Positions 17,215-25,242 of a stretch of 64,000 nucleotides of DNA are shown here, one piece after another; position 1 is the first letter of the stretch, and each line of letters starts with the position of its first letter. A program made the position numbers and the translations under genes. This DNA comes from BOG-938 sp048498155 (lineage in GTDB: Bacteria > Pseudomonadota > Alphaproteobacteria > Caulobacterales > Caulobacteraceae): assembly GCA_048498155.1 (NCBI GenBank), contig JBEHYN010000008.1:1-64000 (forward strand), read 5' to 3'. The notes below the pieces were generated by a model, which ran no database searches, had not been told where the DNA came from, and saw nothing but the letters and a program-made list of their open reading frames with translations.

Positions 17215-18558
17215 CTACTTGCCAATGCAGAAGCTGGAAAACACCTCGCCCAGCACCTCCTCCGGATCAATCCGGCCCGCAATCCGCCCCAGCGCCGTGG
17301 CCGCATGCCTTAAGTCCTCCGCAGCCAGTTCTGGCGAGCGCCCCAGGGCCAAACCACCGCGCCGAAGGGCCTGAGCGGCCTCCTCCAGGCGCCGACGATG
17401 GCGCAGCCGGGTCACGGCGGGAAAATCAGCGGGGGCGCATAGGCCCTGCACCTTGGCGGATATGGCATCAGCCAGATCCCGCACCCCTCCATCGGCCACC
17501 GCACACGCGCGAACGACACCGGCGCATTCGCGCTCAGCCGCCTTCATGGCCGCCGCCGCCGCCGGACCCTCCGGGCGATCCGCCTTGTTCAGCACCACGA
17601 GGTCGCCCTTGGCCATGAGGGCTGCGGCCTCGCCTCCCGGCCCGGGGCCGCCCGATCCGTCAACCACCCAAACCCGCAAATCGGCCGTCTTGGCCCAGGC
17701 CCGCGCCCGGCGCACGCCCTCCACCTCGATAGGATCGTCTGTCTCCCGGATGCCGGCCATGTCGGCATAGAGCGCCTTAAAGCCGCCGATAATCACGGGA
17801 ACTTCGATCACGTCGCGCGTGGTGCCCGGACGGTCCGTCACAATCGCAGCCTCTCGCCCGGCCAAACGGTTCAGCAGACTGGACTTTCCGGCGTTCGGCG
17901 CGCCGATCAGCGCGATCCGGTAACCTTCCCGGACCCGCTCGCCGCGATGTTCATCCGCCAAGGCTGCTTCCAGATCGTCGGCCAGGGCGGCGATCTTGCC
18001 GCCGATCTCACGGTCCAACGTCTCGGGCAAATCCTCGTCTGGAAAGTCCACCGCCGCTTCCAGCCGGGCCAAGGCCTCGATCAGCCGCCGGCGCCAGGCC
18101 AGGTAGCGCGCCGAAAGCTCCCCCCCCAACTGTCCAAGGGCTTGGCGCCTTTGGCTGTCGGTCTCCGCGTCCACCAGATCGGCAATAGCTTCCGCCTGTG
18201 TCAGATCCAGCTTTCCGTGCTGAAAGGCGCGCCGGGAGAATTCGCCGGGCTCAGCCAGGCGCAAACCCAGTTCGCCCAAGGCTCGGCTGACGGCCTCGAC
18301 CGTCGCTTGTCCGCCGTGCAGATGCAATTCCGCGCTATCTTCCCCCGTGAAACTCCCGGGACCCGGTAGCCACAGCACCAGAGCTTGATCGAGAATTTCC
18401 CGACCCCGGCGTAGCCGCCTCAACGCGGCGCGGCGTGGCGCCGGCATGGCTCCGGCTAGGCGCCGCAGCACCCCGGCGCTTTCCGGACCTGATATCCGCA
18501 TCACCGCCACCGCCGCTCGCCCGGGCGCAGTGGCCAGGGCGAAGATGGTGTCCTGCAT
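17215..18558 (-). CDS. mnmE: tRNA modification GTPase MnmE
   Basis: Potassium-activated GTPase working with MnmG on wobble uridine. The N-terminal tetrahydrofolate-binding domain begins DTIFALATAPGRAAVAVMRISGP-like; the G domain shows G1 GAPNAGKSSLLN, G2 DRPGTTRD, G3 DMAG (ADMAGIRETDD) and G4 NKAD. The protein ends in CIGK, the C-terminal Cys motif (Cys-444) that family members keep. 447 residues. The one-base spacing to the upstream DUF6489 gene suggests co-transcription. parS sites flank it in the neighbouring gaps. Confidence 0.97.
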   Translation of the reverse strand: MQDTIFALATAPGRAAVAVMRISGPESAGVLRRLAGAMPAPRRAALRRLRRGREILDQALVLWLPGPGSFTGEDSAELHLHGGQATVEAVSRALGELGLRLAEPGEFSRRAFQHGKLDLTQAEAIADLVDAETDSQRRQALGQLGGELSARYLAWRRRLIEALARLEAAVDFPDEDLPETLDREIGGKIAALADDLEAALADEHRGERVREGYRIALIGAPNAGKSSLLNRLAGREAAIVTDRPGTTRDVIEVPVIIGGFKALYADMAGIRETDDPIEVEGVRRARAWAKTADLRVWVVDGSGGPGPGGEAAALMAKGDLVVLNKADRPEGPAAAAAMKAAERECAGVVRACAVADGGVRDLADAISAKVQGLCAPADFPAVTRLRHRRRLEEAAQALRRGGLALGRSPELAAEDLRHAATALGRIAGRIDPEEVLGEVFSSFCIGK

Positions 18559-18559
18559 A

Positions 18560-18793
18560 TCAGACCTTGCCGCTGGTCGCCGCGAGCATCATGCGCATGA
18601 ACTGTTCCTGGGCCTGTCCGCCGAAGGTCATCCAGCTGCGCATAAGCTCCTCGGGCTGGAGCATATTGATGTTGGCGTCCATCCGGCTTTTCATTTCCTG
18701 CACAAGATGGTCGTTCAGGATCGTCACGTCCGGGAGGCCAAAAAACGACCGCGCCTCCAGCGGTGTGCAGTCCACCTCGATCGTGACCTTCAT
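18560..18793 (-). CDS. small DUF6489-like protein
   Basis: 77 residues, starting MKVTIEVDCTPLEARSFFG and continuing through PDVTILNDHLVQEMKSRMDAN and LMRSWMTFGGQAQEQFMRMM. The pattern is that of a small alphaproteobacterial family next to mnmE (I recall it as DUF6489); function unknown. The LMRSWM...FMRMM part is an amphipathic helix resembling phasin-type or polyhydroxyalkanoate-granule helices, but that is only a resemblance. ATG 18793 has a better fit to the conserved start than the in-frame ATG five codons earlier. Confidence 0.75.
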   Translation of the reverse strand: MKVTIEVDCTPLEARSFFGLPDVTILNDHLVQEMKSRMDANINMLQPEELMRSWMTFGGQAQEQFMRMMLAATSGKV

Positions 18794-18951
18794 GCCATCG
18801 TTCCTCAAATCGCGTCGCCCTGCCGGCGACTCCTAAGCATCGCCGCACGGGGGGCCGGGTTCAACCGCCTATATCGTCCGATCCCGACCAAGCTCTATCG
18901 CATTTGGCCGCTAGCTCACTAAATTGCGTGTTCAAACGTGGAGTCTGGCCG

Positions 18952-19920
18952 ATGCGGGTGGTTGAATTCGATAAGATCGGCGGGCCGGAGGTGTTGCGCG
19001 TTGTTGATCGGGAGGTCCTTGCGCCAGGGCCCGGTGAAATTCTGATCCGCCATGGGGCTATTGGTCTGAACTTCATCGACACCTATTTCCGCACCGGTCT
19101 TTATCCCGCGCCCCTGCCCTGCGTGCTCGGTTCAGAGGGGTCGGGCGTTGTGGAGGCTGTGGGGCAGGGGGTTACGCGCTTTCGGGTCGGCGACCGTGCA
19201 GCCTATGCCGGCGGCTTCGGCGCCTATGCCCAAGCTCGATCCTACCCCGCTGACCGGGCCGTCCGAGTGCCGGACGGGATCAGCGATGAGGTGGCGGCCG
19301 CCGTAATGCTCAAGGGCATGACCGCAGAGTTCCTCTTGCATCGTTGCTTCAAGGTCCAGGCCGGGCAGAGCGTGCTGGTTCACGCCGCGGCGGGGGGCGT
19401 CGGCAGCCTGCTGGTGCAGTGGGCCAAGGCGCTCGGAGCCCGGGTGATCGGCACGGCCGGCTCGCCCGAAAAGGCCGCCCTGGCCCAGGCGTTTGGCGCC
19501 GACGAATTGGTTCTTTATCGCGAAGACAACGTAGCCGAACGCGTTCGGGCGCTGACGAACGGCCAGGGGGTCGCGGTTGTCTTTGATTCCGTGGGCAAAG
19601 ACACATTCGATGGCTCTATTGATAGTCTGGCTCGGCGAGGCTGGCTGGTGGCTTTCGGCAACGCCTCAGGTCCCGCGCCGCCGATTGACCCGCTCCGCCT
19701 TATGCGCGGAGGATCGCTAATTCTGACTCGGCCGACCCTGGTGGACTTTATCGTCACGACTGAGGAGTTGGACGCCAGCGCCGCCGCTGTGTTTGCCGCC
19801 ATCCAGTCGGGCGCGATCACCCCCCGGATCGGTCAAACTTTCGCTTTGGACGATATCGCCGACGCGCACCGGGCGCTCGAGGGACGCCGAACCACCGGCG
19901 CGACCCTGTTAATCCCCTAG
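18952..19920 (+). CDS. NADPH:quinone oxidoreductase (zeta-crystallin type)
   Basis: Medium-chain dehydrogenase/reductase of the quinone-reductase branch, 322 residues, without structural or catalytic zinc ligands. N-terminal GroES-like half contains VLGSEGSGVVEAVGQGV and VGDRAAYAG; the Rossmann half has VLVHAAAGGVGSLLVQWAKALGA with the AAGGVG nucleotide motif. The start ATG 18952 follows GGAG at a good distance. It is divergent from the mnmE operon across 158 bp containing a GAGTC site at 18941. Substrate cannot be told from sequence; QorA-type quinone reduction is the usual assignment. Confidence 0.9.
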   Translation: MRVVEFDKIGGPEVLRVVDREVLAPGPGEILIRHGAIGLNFIDTYFRTGLYPAPLPCVLGSEGSGVVEAVGQGVTRFRVGDRAAYAGGFGAYAQARSYPADRAVRVPDGISDEVAAAVMLKGMTAEFLLHRCFKVQAGQSVLVHAAAGGVGSLLVQWAKALGARVIGTAGSPEKAALAQAFGADELVLYREDNVAERVRALTNGQGVAVVFDSVGKDTFDGSIDSLARRGWLVAFGNASGPAPPIDPLRLMRGGSLILTRPTLVDFIVTTEELDASAAAVFAAIQSGAITPRIGQTFALDDIADAHRALEGRRTTGATLLIP

Positions 19921-19938
19921 TTCACGCCCGATGAAGAG

Positions 19939-19954
19939 CGTTTCACGTGAAACG
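19939..19954. promoter_or_regulatory. parS site between the quinone reductase and GST genes
   Basis: CGTTTCACGTGAAACG is a perfect palindrome matching parS at 14 of 16 positions; both end bases differ symmetrically from the consensus. It fills most of the 34-bp convergent gap and abuts the stop of the GST gene. It is the parS nearest the origin in this window, about 5 kb away. Confidence 0.9.
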
Positions 19955-20554
19955 TCAGGTCTTCATGGCCGCCGGACAGGCGGGGCGCGCCAGCAGCCGA
20001 TTCAAGTAGTCTGTTACTAAATCATCGTAGGATTCAGCGGCCTTGATCGCGCGGCCCATAAACAGGGCGTAGCCGACGGAAATATCCGCTGCGGTGAATT
20101 GATCGCCGGCCATATAAGGCGCGCTTTTCAGTCGCTCAGACACCAGCCTCAGGCGATCGGCGAAGGTTTTCCGGATATCGCCCGCGGTCCACTCGTCCTT
20201 GGCCCCGACCGGTCCAAAGAAGCGGGCGTGAAGCAAATAGGTCAGTGGCGCGGCTAGGGTGGCCTCGCCCATATGCAGGAACTGTAGATAGTCGCCGAAA
20301 CCCGGCTGGCCTGGCTCCAAAGCCAGGGGCGTGGGCCCATAGCGGCGGGCAAAGTAGTCAATAATGGCCACCGACTCGAAGATCTTCACGTCCCCGTCGA
20401 CCATGGCCGGCAGGGTGCCCAGCGGATTGATCTTGAGGTACTCCGCATCGGCGGGAAAGGCCGTTGAGACCGCCTCATAGGCCAGTCCCATTTCTTCAGC
20501 CATCCAAATGGCCCTGGAGGAGCGCGTCTTATTGATGTGGTAAATAAGAATCAC
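19955..20554 (-). CDS. glutathione S-transferase family protein
   Basis: About 199 residues with an N-terminal thioredoxin-like domain (VILIYHINKTRSSRAIWMAEEM, then NPLGTLPAMVDGDVKIFESVAIIDYFARRYG, which has the cis-Pro and the ES glutathione-binding pair) and an all-helical C-terminal domain (FTAADISVGYALFMGRAIK). The Ser in KTRSSRA is a plausible catalytic residue. GTG 20554 places the start where the family starts; an upstream TTG at 20584 would overlap the rho stop. Spacing suggests it is co-transcribed with rho. Its first 20 codons and the rho tail are unusually AT-rich. Confidence 0.85.
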   Translation of the reverse strand: MILIYHINKTRSSRAIWMAEEMGLAYEAVSTAFPADAEYLKINPLGTLPAMVDGDVKIFESVAIIDYFARRYGPTPLALEPGQPGFGDYLQFLHMGEATLAAPLTYLLHARFFGPVGAKDEWTAGDIRKTFADRLRLVSERLKSAPYMAGDQFTAADISVGYALFMGRAIKAAESYDDLVTDYLNRLLARPACPAAMKT

Positions 20555-20580
20555 ATCTAATTCTCTTTTGCCTCTGAATA

Positions 20581-21933
20581 TCAAGTATTCATGGACTGGA
20601 AGAACTCACCGTTATTTTTTGTTTGTCGTAGTTTATCTAACAGGAACTCGATCGCATCTTGCGCGCCCATCGGATTCAGGATGCGGCGAAGCACGTATGT
20701 CTTCTGCAACACATCCTTCGGCGTGATCAATTCTTCCTTACGGGTGCCGGACTTAAGGATGTCGATGGCTGGGAACACCCGCTTGTCCGCGACCTTGCGG
20801 TCCAGGATGATTTCCGAGTTACCGGTGCCCTTGAACTCTTCAAAGATCACTTCGTCCATTCGCGAGCCCGTATCGATCAAAGCCGTGGCGATAATGGTCA
20901 GCGAGCCGCCTTCTTCGATATTCCGCGCCGCGCCGAAGAAGCGCTTCGGGCGTTGCAGGGCGTTAGCGTCCACACCGCCGGTCAGCACCTTGCCTGAAGA
21001 GGGCACCACGGTGTTGTAGGCGCGGCCTAGGCGCGTGACCGAATCCAGCAGGATGACCACGTCGCGCTTATGTTCGACCAGCCGCTTAGCTTTCTCGATA
21101 ACCATCTCAGCCACCTGCACGTGGCGCGTCGCCGGCTCGTCGAAGGTGGAGGAGATCACCTCACCCTTCACCGTGCGCTGCATGTCGGTGACTTCCTCGG
21201 GCCGTTCATCGATCAGCAACACGATCAGGTAGCATTCAGGGTGGTTGGCGGCGATGGACTTGGCAATGTTCTGCAGCATTACCGTCTTGCCCACCCGGGG
21301 CGGCGCCACGATCAGGCAGCGCTGGCCTTTGCCGAGCGGGGCGACGATATCGATGATCCGACCGGAACGGTCCTTCAGCGTCGGATCCTCAATCTCCATG
21401 CTCAGTCGTTGTTCGGGATACAGTGGGGTCAGGTTGTCGAAGTGGACCTTGTGCCGGACATTCTCCGGGTTCTCGAAATTGATAGTGTCGACCTTGACCA
21501 AGGCGAAATAACGCTCGCCCTCGCGCGGCGCGCGGACGCCGCCCTCCACCGAATCTCCTGTGCGCAGGCCGAATTTACGGATTTGCGATGGGCTGACGTA
21601 GATGTCGTCCGGGCCGGACAGGTAATTGGCTTCCGGCGAGCGCAGGAAGCCAAACCCATCGGGCAGAACTTCCATGGTGCCGCTGCCGGAGATCTCGACC
21701 CCCTCTTCGGCCAGGGCCTTGAGGATGGCGAACATCATGTCCTGCTTGCGCATGGCGTTCGCGTTCTCGATCTCGAGCGCCTCGGCGAAGGCAAGCAGAT
21801 CGGTGGGGGATTTCTCCTTGAGCTCCTGCAGCGACATGCGCTGGAGGCCCATGGTGGCGATGGCGGAGGCCCCCGCGTCATCGCCGGCCTCTTCGGCCGT
21901 CGTGTCGATCAGAATCTCGGAATCGTCTGTCAT
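20581..21933 (-). CDS. rho: transcription termination factor Rho
   Basis: Hexameric RNA helicase that ends Rho-dependent transcripts. N-terminal helix bundle LQELKEKSPTDLLAFAEALEIE; cold-shock-like primary RNA-binding site DGFGFLRSPEANYLSGPDDIYVS; ATPase core with Walker A APPRVGKTVML, Walker B VVILLDSVTRLGRAYN, and a C-terminal RILNPMGAQDAIEFLLDKL block. A 30-residue extension precedes the usual start, as in other alphaproteobacteria. 450 residues. The 242-bp gap upstream (21934-22175) contains no gene I can recognise; a GAGTC GANTC site lies a few bases before the ATG, and long rho leaders are often autoregulatory, though nothing here proves that. Confidence 0.98.
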   Translation of the reverse strand: MTDDSEILIDTTAEEAGDDAGASAIATMGLQRMSLQELKEKSPTDLLAFAEALEIENANAMRKQDMMFAILKALAEEGVEISGSGTMEVLPDGFGFLRSPEANYLSGPDDIYVSPSQIRKFGLRTGDSVEGGVRAPREGERYFALVKVDTINFENPENVRHKVHFDNLTPLYPEQRLSMEIEDPTLKDRSGRIIDIVAPLGKGQRCLIVAPPRVGKTVMLQNIAKSIAANHPECYLIVLLIDERPEEVTDMQRTVKGEVISSTFDEPATRHVQVAEMVIEKAKRLVEHKRDVVILLDSVTRLGRAYNTVVPSSGKVLTGGVDANALQRPKRFFGAARNIEEGGSLTIIATALIDTGSRMDEVIFEEFKGTGNSEIILDRKVADKRVFPAIDILKSGTRKEELITPKDVLQKTYVLRRILNPMGAQDAIEFLLDKLRQTKNNGEFFQSMNT

Positions 21934-22175
21934 GAATGGACTCTATAATTCGCCGCGCATCGGCGGCGTCTGGCGGCCCTTAGGGCCATTGGAAAACCGG
22001 GCTGCTCAGCCCGAATACAGGTGCGGCCTGAGAACCAAACCGCAGAGGGGGAGGGTCGGACCGCGCCGCGCCACGCGCGGGGTCCTTCAGGGGCGGGAGT
22101 CCGGCGAACCGGACCTCCACCAGCGGAACCACAGCCACGGCCCCAGGTCAAGCACCGAGGGACGTCTGGGCCTGG

Positions 22176-22652
22176 TCAGCCGCCGAATTCGGTAGTGACC
22201 GCCAGGACCATGACAACCGCTACCAGAAAGGGCAGCTCGTTGACCATGCGCCAGAACCGCTCGCTATGGGTGTTCTTGTGCTTGGCGAAGGCCTTGCGGT
22301 TCTTGGCCAGGAAATGGTGCCAGACGGTCTGGAAAACCACCCCCGCAAGCTTGGTCAGCATCCAGGGCTTGAGCACCAGGCCCAGGTCATGGCCGGCGGC
22401 CGTGCGGATGTAGATTAGGGCCAGGCCCAGGGCCCAGGCAATGACCATGGCCGGGTTCATGATTATGCTCATGAGCTTGGCTTCCATGGTCTGGAAGGTC
22501 AGGTCCATCTCCGAGCCCGCCGTGGCGCGGGTATGGTAGGCGAAAATACGCGGCAGATACAAAAGGCCGGCCATCCAGGCGATAACCGCAATGATGTGCA
22601 GGCCGCGGATGAGTTCGTACTGTCCGCTGATCGCTTCGTACAAACCGTTCAT
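22176..22652 (-). CDS. hemJ: protoporphyrinogen IX oxidase HemJ
   Basis: Membrane enzyme (formerly UPF0093) oxidising protoporphyrinogen IX in haem synthesis. 158 residues with four membrane helices; the conserved His lies in ELIRGLHIIAVIAWMAGLLYLPRIF and the conserved Lys in LKPWMLTKLAGVVFQTVWHHFL. ATG 22652 overlaps the hemH stop by four bases (ATGA), so hemE-hemH-hemJ are translationally coupled and cover the last three steps before and around haem, apart from coproporphyrinogen oxidation. The frame is open upstream but the coupled start fits the conserved N-terminus. Confidence 0.93.
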   Translation of the reverse strand: MNGLYEAISGQYELIRGLHIIAVIAWMAGLLYLPRIFAYHTRATAGSEMDLTFQTMEAKLMSIIMNPAMVIAWALGLALIYIRTAAGHDLGLVLKPWMLTKLAGVVFQTVWHHFLAKNRKAFAKHKNTHSERFWRMVNELPFLVAVVMVLAVTTEFGG

Positions 22653-23716
22653 GCCGCCGCGTCCTTCGTTCGGGGGCAGCTTCGCCAACCCTCGCCGCAC
22701 CGCCACGGGCCGGCCGGCAAGGTCGCGCACGGTCCCGCAAGGGCTATTTGCACCAGTTGCCCTAGGCCGTCGACAAAGCTTTGCTCTATCCCTAGCGCAG
22801 GCGCACGCAGATAGGTGGGGCAGCCCACCTGGTCGGCCAAGCCGGCATAGTCGTGGTCCAATTCCACCAGGGTCTCAATGTGTTCCGAGACAAACGCGAT
22901 GGGCGAGATCAAAACGCCCATGCCTTCGGCCCCGGCGTCCTCGATGGCGTGGATGGTGTAGGGGCGCAGCCACTTCATTGGCCCGACGCGGCTCTGATAA
23001 CATACCCGCCAGTCCCAATCGCGCCCTGTGTCCGCGCGCAGACGCTCGAGCACCCCCACGGCGGTGGCTTCCACCTGGGCCTGATAGGGATCGCCCTTGG
23101 CCACCACCGATAGCGGCAGACCATGGGCGGAAAACAGCAGGCGTATCGGCCAGGGCGATCCCGCTTCGCGCCAGACCTGCAAGATGCGCCCGGCGTGGGC
23201 CCGGATCAGCGCGTCGTGCGTTGGGTAGCAACACACCGCCCGAACCCGTCCTGACCCTTTGTAGGCCTCGCGCCAAGCTTTCAGGGAGGAGGCGGTAGTC
23301 GTTGTGGAGAACTGCGGATAGAGCGGCAGAACAACGATTTCGTCAGGGGCGAAAGCCGCCACCTGCGCGGCGGCGTCCCGCGTCAGGGGCTTCCAATAGC
23401 GCATGGCGATGAAAACCTTGGCCTCGGTCTGCGGCATCACCTGGTCCAGCCTGGCCTGCAGGGCCTGGGCCTGGGCCTCCGTTTCCGGTTTCAGGGGAGA
23501 GCCGCCACCGAGCCTGGCGTAGTTGGCCTTTGCGCTCTTGGCCCGCAAGGTCGACACCAGCGCCGCAAGCGCCAACCTGATCGGGCCGGGCAAGCCGATA
23601 ATGGCCCGATCTGAGAACAGATTGAACAGGAACGGGCGCACGGCCGACGGTCGATCAGGACCCCCTAGGTTGAATAGCACAACCGCCAGCCGGCGCTTCG
23701 GCGCACTGTCGCTCAC
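22649..23716 (-). CDS. hemH: ferrochelatase
   Basis: Inserts ferrous iron into protoporphyrin IX. LAVVLFNLGGPDRPSAVRPFL at the start, the catalytic His in RLLFSAHGLPLSVV, the YQSRVGPMKWLRPYT block and the acidic FVSEHIETLVELDHDY block are all present. About 355 residues from GTG 23716, whose bases overlap the hemE TGA as GTGA; a TTG five codons earlier (23731) is an alternative. The last 30 residues (ALAGPCATLPAGPWRCGEGWRSC) contain three Cys residues in a tail outside the conserved core. Confidence 0.95.
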   Translation of the reverse strand: MSDSAPKRRLAVVLFNLGGPDRPSAVRPFLFNLFSDRAIIGLPGPIRLALAALVSTLRAKSAKANYARLGGGSPLKPETEAQAQALQARLDQVMPQTEAKVFIAMRYWKPLTRDAAAQVAAFAPDEIVVLPLYPQFSTTTTASSLKAWREAYKGSGRVRAVCCYPTHDALIRAHAGRILQVWREAGSPWPIRLLFSAHGLPLSVVAKGDPYQAQVEATAVGVLERLRADTGRDWDWRVCYQSRVGPMKWLRPYTIHAIEDAGAEGMGVLISPIAFVSEHIETLVELDHDYAGLADQVGCPTYLRAPALGIEQSFVDGLGQLVQIALAGPCATLPAGPWRCGEGWRSCPRTKDAAA

Positions 23717-24753
23717 GTCCTGGTGTTCCAAAGTGTTACCCGTTCAACCGTGCGCGCCACGTGCTCAATCGGCGTGTCGGGCAATATGCCGTGGCCCAGA
23801 TTGAAGATGTAGGGTCCCGCTCCCCACTGGCTGAGCAGTTCATCAGTCCGGCGATCCAGTTCCTTGCCCCCTGCGCGGAGGAGAAGGGGGTCCAGCGCGC
23901 CTTGAATCGGCTTTTTGGCCTGAATGGCCAGGCCTTGAGCCGCACTCGCCTGCACATCCAACGCAACGGCGTCGCTGGAGACCTTGTCCGCATAGATCTG
24001 AACCAGCGCGCCGGCGCCTCGTGGAAAGCCGATCACCGGCGCACTGACCCCCAATTCGCGCAATCGCTTGATGATCGCTGCGTGGGGCCGGATCACCAGG
24101 CGTTCGAACAGCGGCTCGGACAGGCCCTCCGCCCAGGATTCGAACAGTTTCAACACCTGCGCCCCGGCCGAAGCCTGCATGGCCAGATAGCGCGAGGTGG
24201 CCTCCACCAAAACTTCCAGCAAGCCATCCACCCTGTCCGGGTCGGTATAGGCCAAGGTGCGCGAGGCGCTGCGGTCGCTGGACCGGCCTTCGATCATATA
24301 GGTGGCTACCGTCCACGGCCCACCGGCAAAGCCGATCAGCGCCCGCTCTGGCTCCAGCGCGGCCCGCACCAGCGACAGGGTCTCGCCCACACTCGACAAA
24401 GCTTTGGTGGATGTCTCAATCTTGGAAGCCAGGGCCGGATTGGACGGCAATTCACCCAGCCTGGGTCCCTCGCCCGCTTCGAACCAGACATCCTGACCCA
24501 GGGCGCGCGGAATCAGCAAAATATCGGCAAACACGATGGCTGCATCCAACGGGAACCGGCGCATGGGCTGCAAGGTCGCCTCGGCCGCCATATTTGGATT
24601 GTGGCAAAAGGCGATGAAGTCGGGCGCCTGGGCTCGCAGAACGCGATATTCCGGCAAGAACCGGCCGGCCTGGCGCATGAACCAGACAGGAGGTCGATCG
24701 GCGGCCTGTCCCGAAAGGACGGAGAGCAGGCGGGGCGGGGAGACTGGGCTCAT
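23713..24753 (-). CDS. hemE: uroporphyrinogen decarboxylase
   Basis: Decarboxylates uroporphyrinogen III to coproporphyrinogen III. Signature 1 is PPVWFMRQAGRFLPEYR near residues 20-36; signature 2 is GFAGGPWTVATYMIEG; the C-terminal substrate region YIFNLGHGILPDTP is intact. 346 residues. It is the first gene of hemE-hemH-hemJ and its promoter region faces the putative replication origin; in Caulobacter the hemE promoter is itself part of the origin, and the CtrA box at 24806-24820 lies about 55 bases before this start. Confidence 0.97.
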   Translation of the reverse strand: MSPVSPPRLLSVLSGQAADRPPVWFMRQAGRFLPEYRVLRAQAPDFIAFCHNPNMAAEATLQPMRRFPLDAAIVFADILLIPRALGQDVWFEAGEGPRLGELPSNPALASKIETSTKALSSVGETLSLVRAALEPERALIGFAGGPWTVATYMIEGRSSDRSASRTLAYTDPDRVDGLLEVLVEATSRYLAMQASAGAQVLKLFESWAEGLSEPLFERLVIRPHAAIIKRLRELGVSAPVIGFPRGAGALVQIYADKVSSDAVALDVQASAAQGLAIQAKKPIQGALDPLLLRAGGKELDRRTDELLSQWGAGPYIFNLGHGILPDTPIEHVARTVERVTLWNTRT

Positions 24754-24805
24754 GGCGCTGCTCCTTAGTCCGGCTATGTGGTCCGGCTCAAGGCGCCCTA
24801 CATAC

Positions 24806-24820
24806 TTAATAGAAGATTAA
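24806..24820. promoter_or_regulatory. CtrA box, hemE side of the origin
   Basis: TTAA-TAGAAGA-TTAA: both half-sites match the CtrA consensus exactly with the 7-base spacing. In Caulobacter, phosphorylated CtrA on such origin sites blocks initiation and represses the hemE-side promoter. Confidence 0.85.
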
Positions 24821-24935
24821 GATTTTTGAGACGGTAGAAGTATGGCGGCCCAAGACGGGGATGGAACACGCTCGAGCGGGGCGCTAACAGGCTTATCCCA
24901 TGCCGTGCAGCGCCCTACCCTTCAACTTCGGCGCC

Positions 24936-24944
24936 TGTGAATAA
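24936..24944 (-). promoter_or_regulatory. DnaA box in the origin
   Basis: The minus strand reads TTATTCACA, an exact match to the bacterial DnaA-box consensus TTWTNCACA. Confidence 0.75.
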
Positions 24945-25179
24945 CGGGGACAAGGCGCGATGGCCCAACCCAGCCAGCCATTGGACGTCGCCCGGCCTGT
25001 AGAGCGTTTTGCCGATAACATATGTCCCCAAAACTCGCCCAAGGTCGGGGCAATCCATTCCACAGGCTTGGCCGACGGGGAAACTTGGCGGATAACCCGC
25101 CCGCTTGTCCCCGCTGACCGCGCATGAGGCGTGCGGAGCCTTTTCGCCGTCTGTTCGTCCCCCGTTGGCGGGGTGTTTG

Positions 25180-25194
25180 TTAAACATTTGTTAA
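25180..25194. promoter_or_regulatory. CtrA box, ppsR side of the origin
   Basis: TTAA-ACATTTG-TTAA: a second exact CtrA box in the most AT-rich part of the gap, about 50 bases before the ppsR start, so it could act both on initiation and on ppsR transcription. Confidence 0.85.
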
Positions 25195-25242
25195 CGTTAT
25201 TCCCCCGGCCCCGGTTTGTGGCCAAGGCAACCATCGCAGCCC

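Larger units (their letters stand above)
24754..25242. other. putative chromosomal replication origin (Cori-like)
   Basis: A 489-bp gene-free gap between hemE and ppsR, the position I recall for the Caulobacter crescentus origin. It holds two perfect TTAA-N7-TTAA CtrA boxes near its ends (24806-24820 and 25180-25194), an exact DnaA box (24936-24944), several weaker 7/9 DnaA-like sites (25010-25018, 25087-25095, 25197-25205), and two AT-rich patches at 24803-24828 and 25176-25200 in otherwise GC-rich DNA. Genes point away from it on both sides: hemE on the minus strand, ppsR on the plus. parS sites lie 5-9 kb to the left. Short frames here look like chance. Function is inferred from synteny plus motifs. 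Confidence 0.88.

Noticed and set aside
24893..25234. Short open frames inside the putative origin
   Set aside because: They lack conserved patterns, and this gap carries regulatory motifs in the position where relatives have an intergenic origin.
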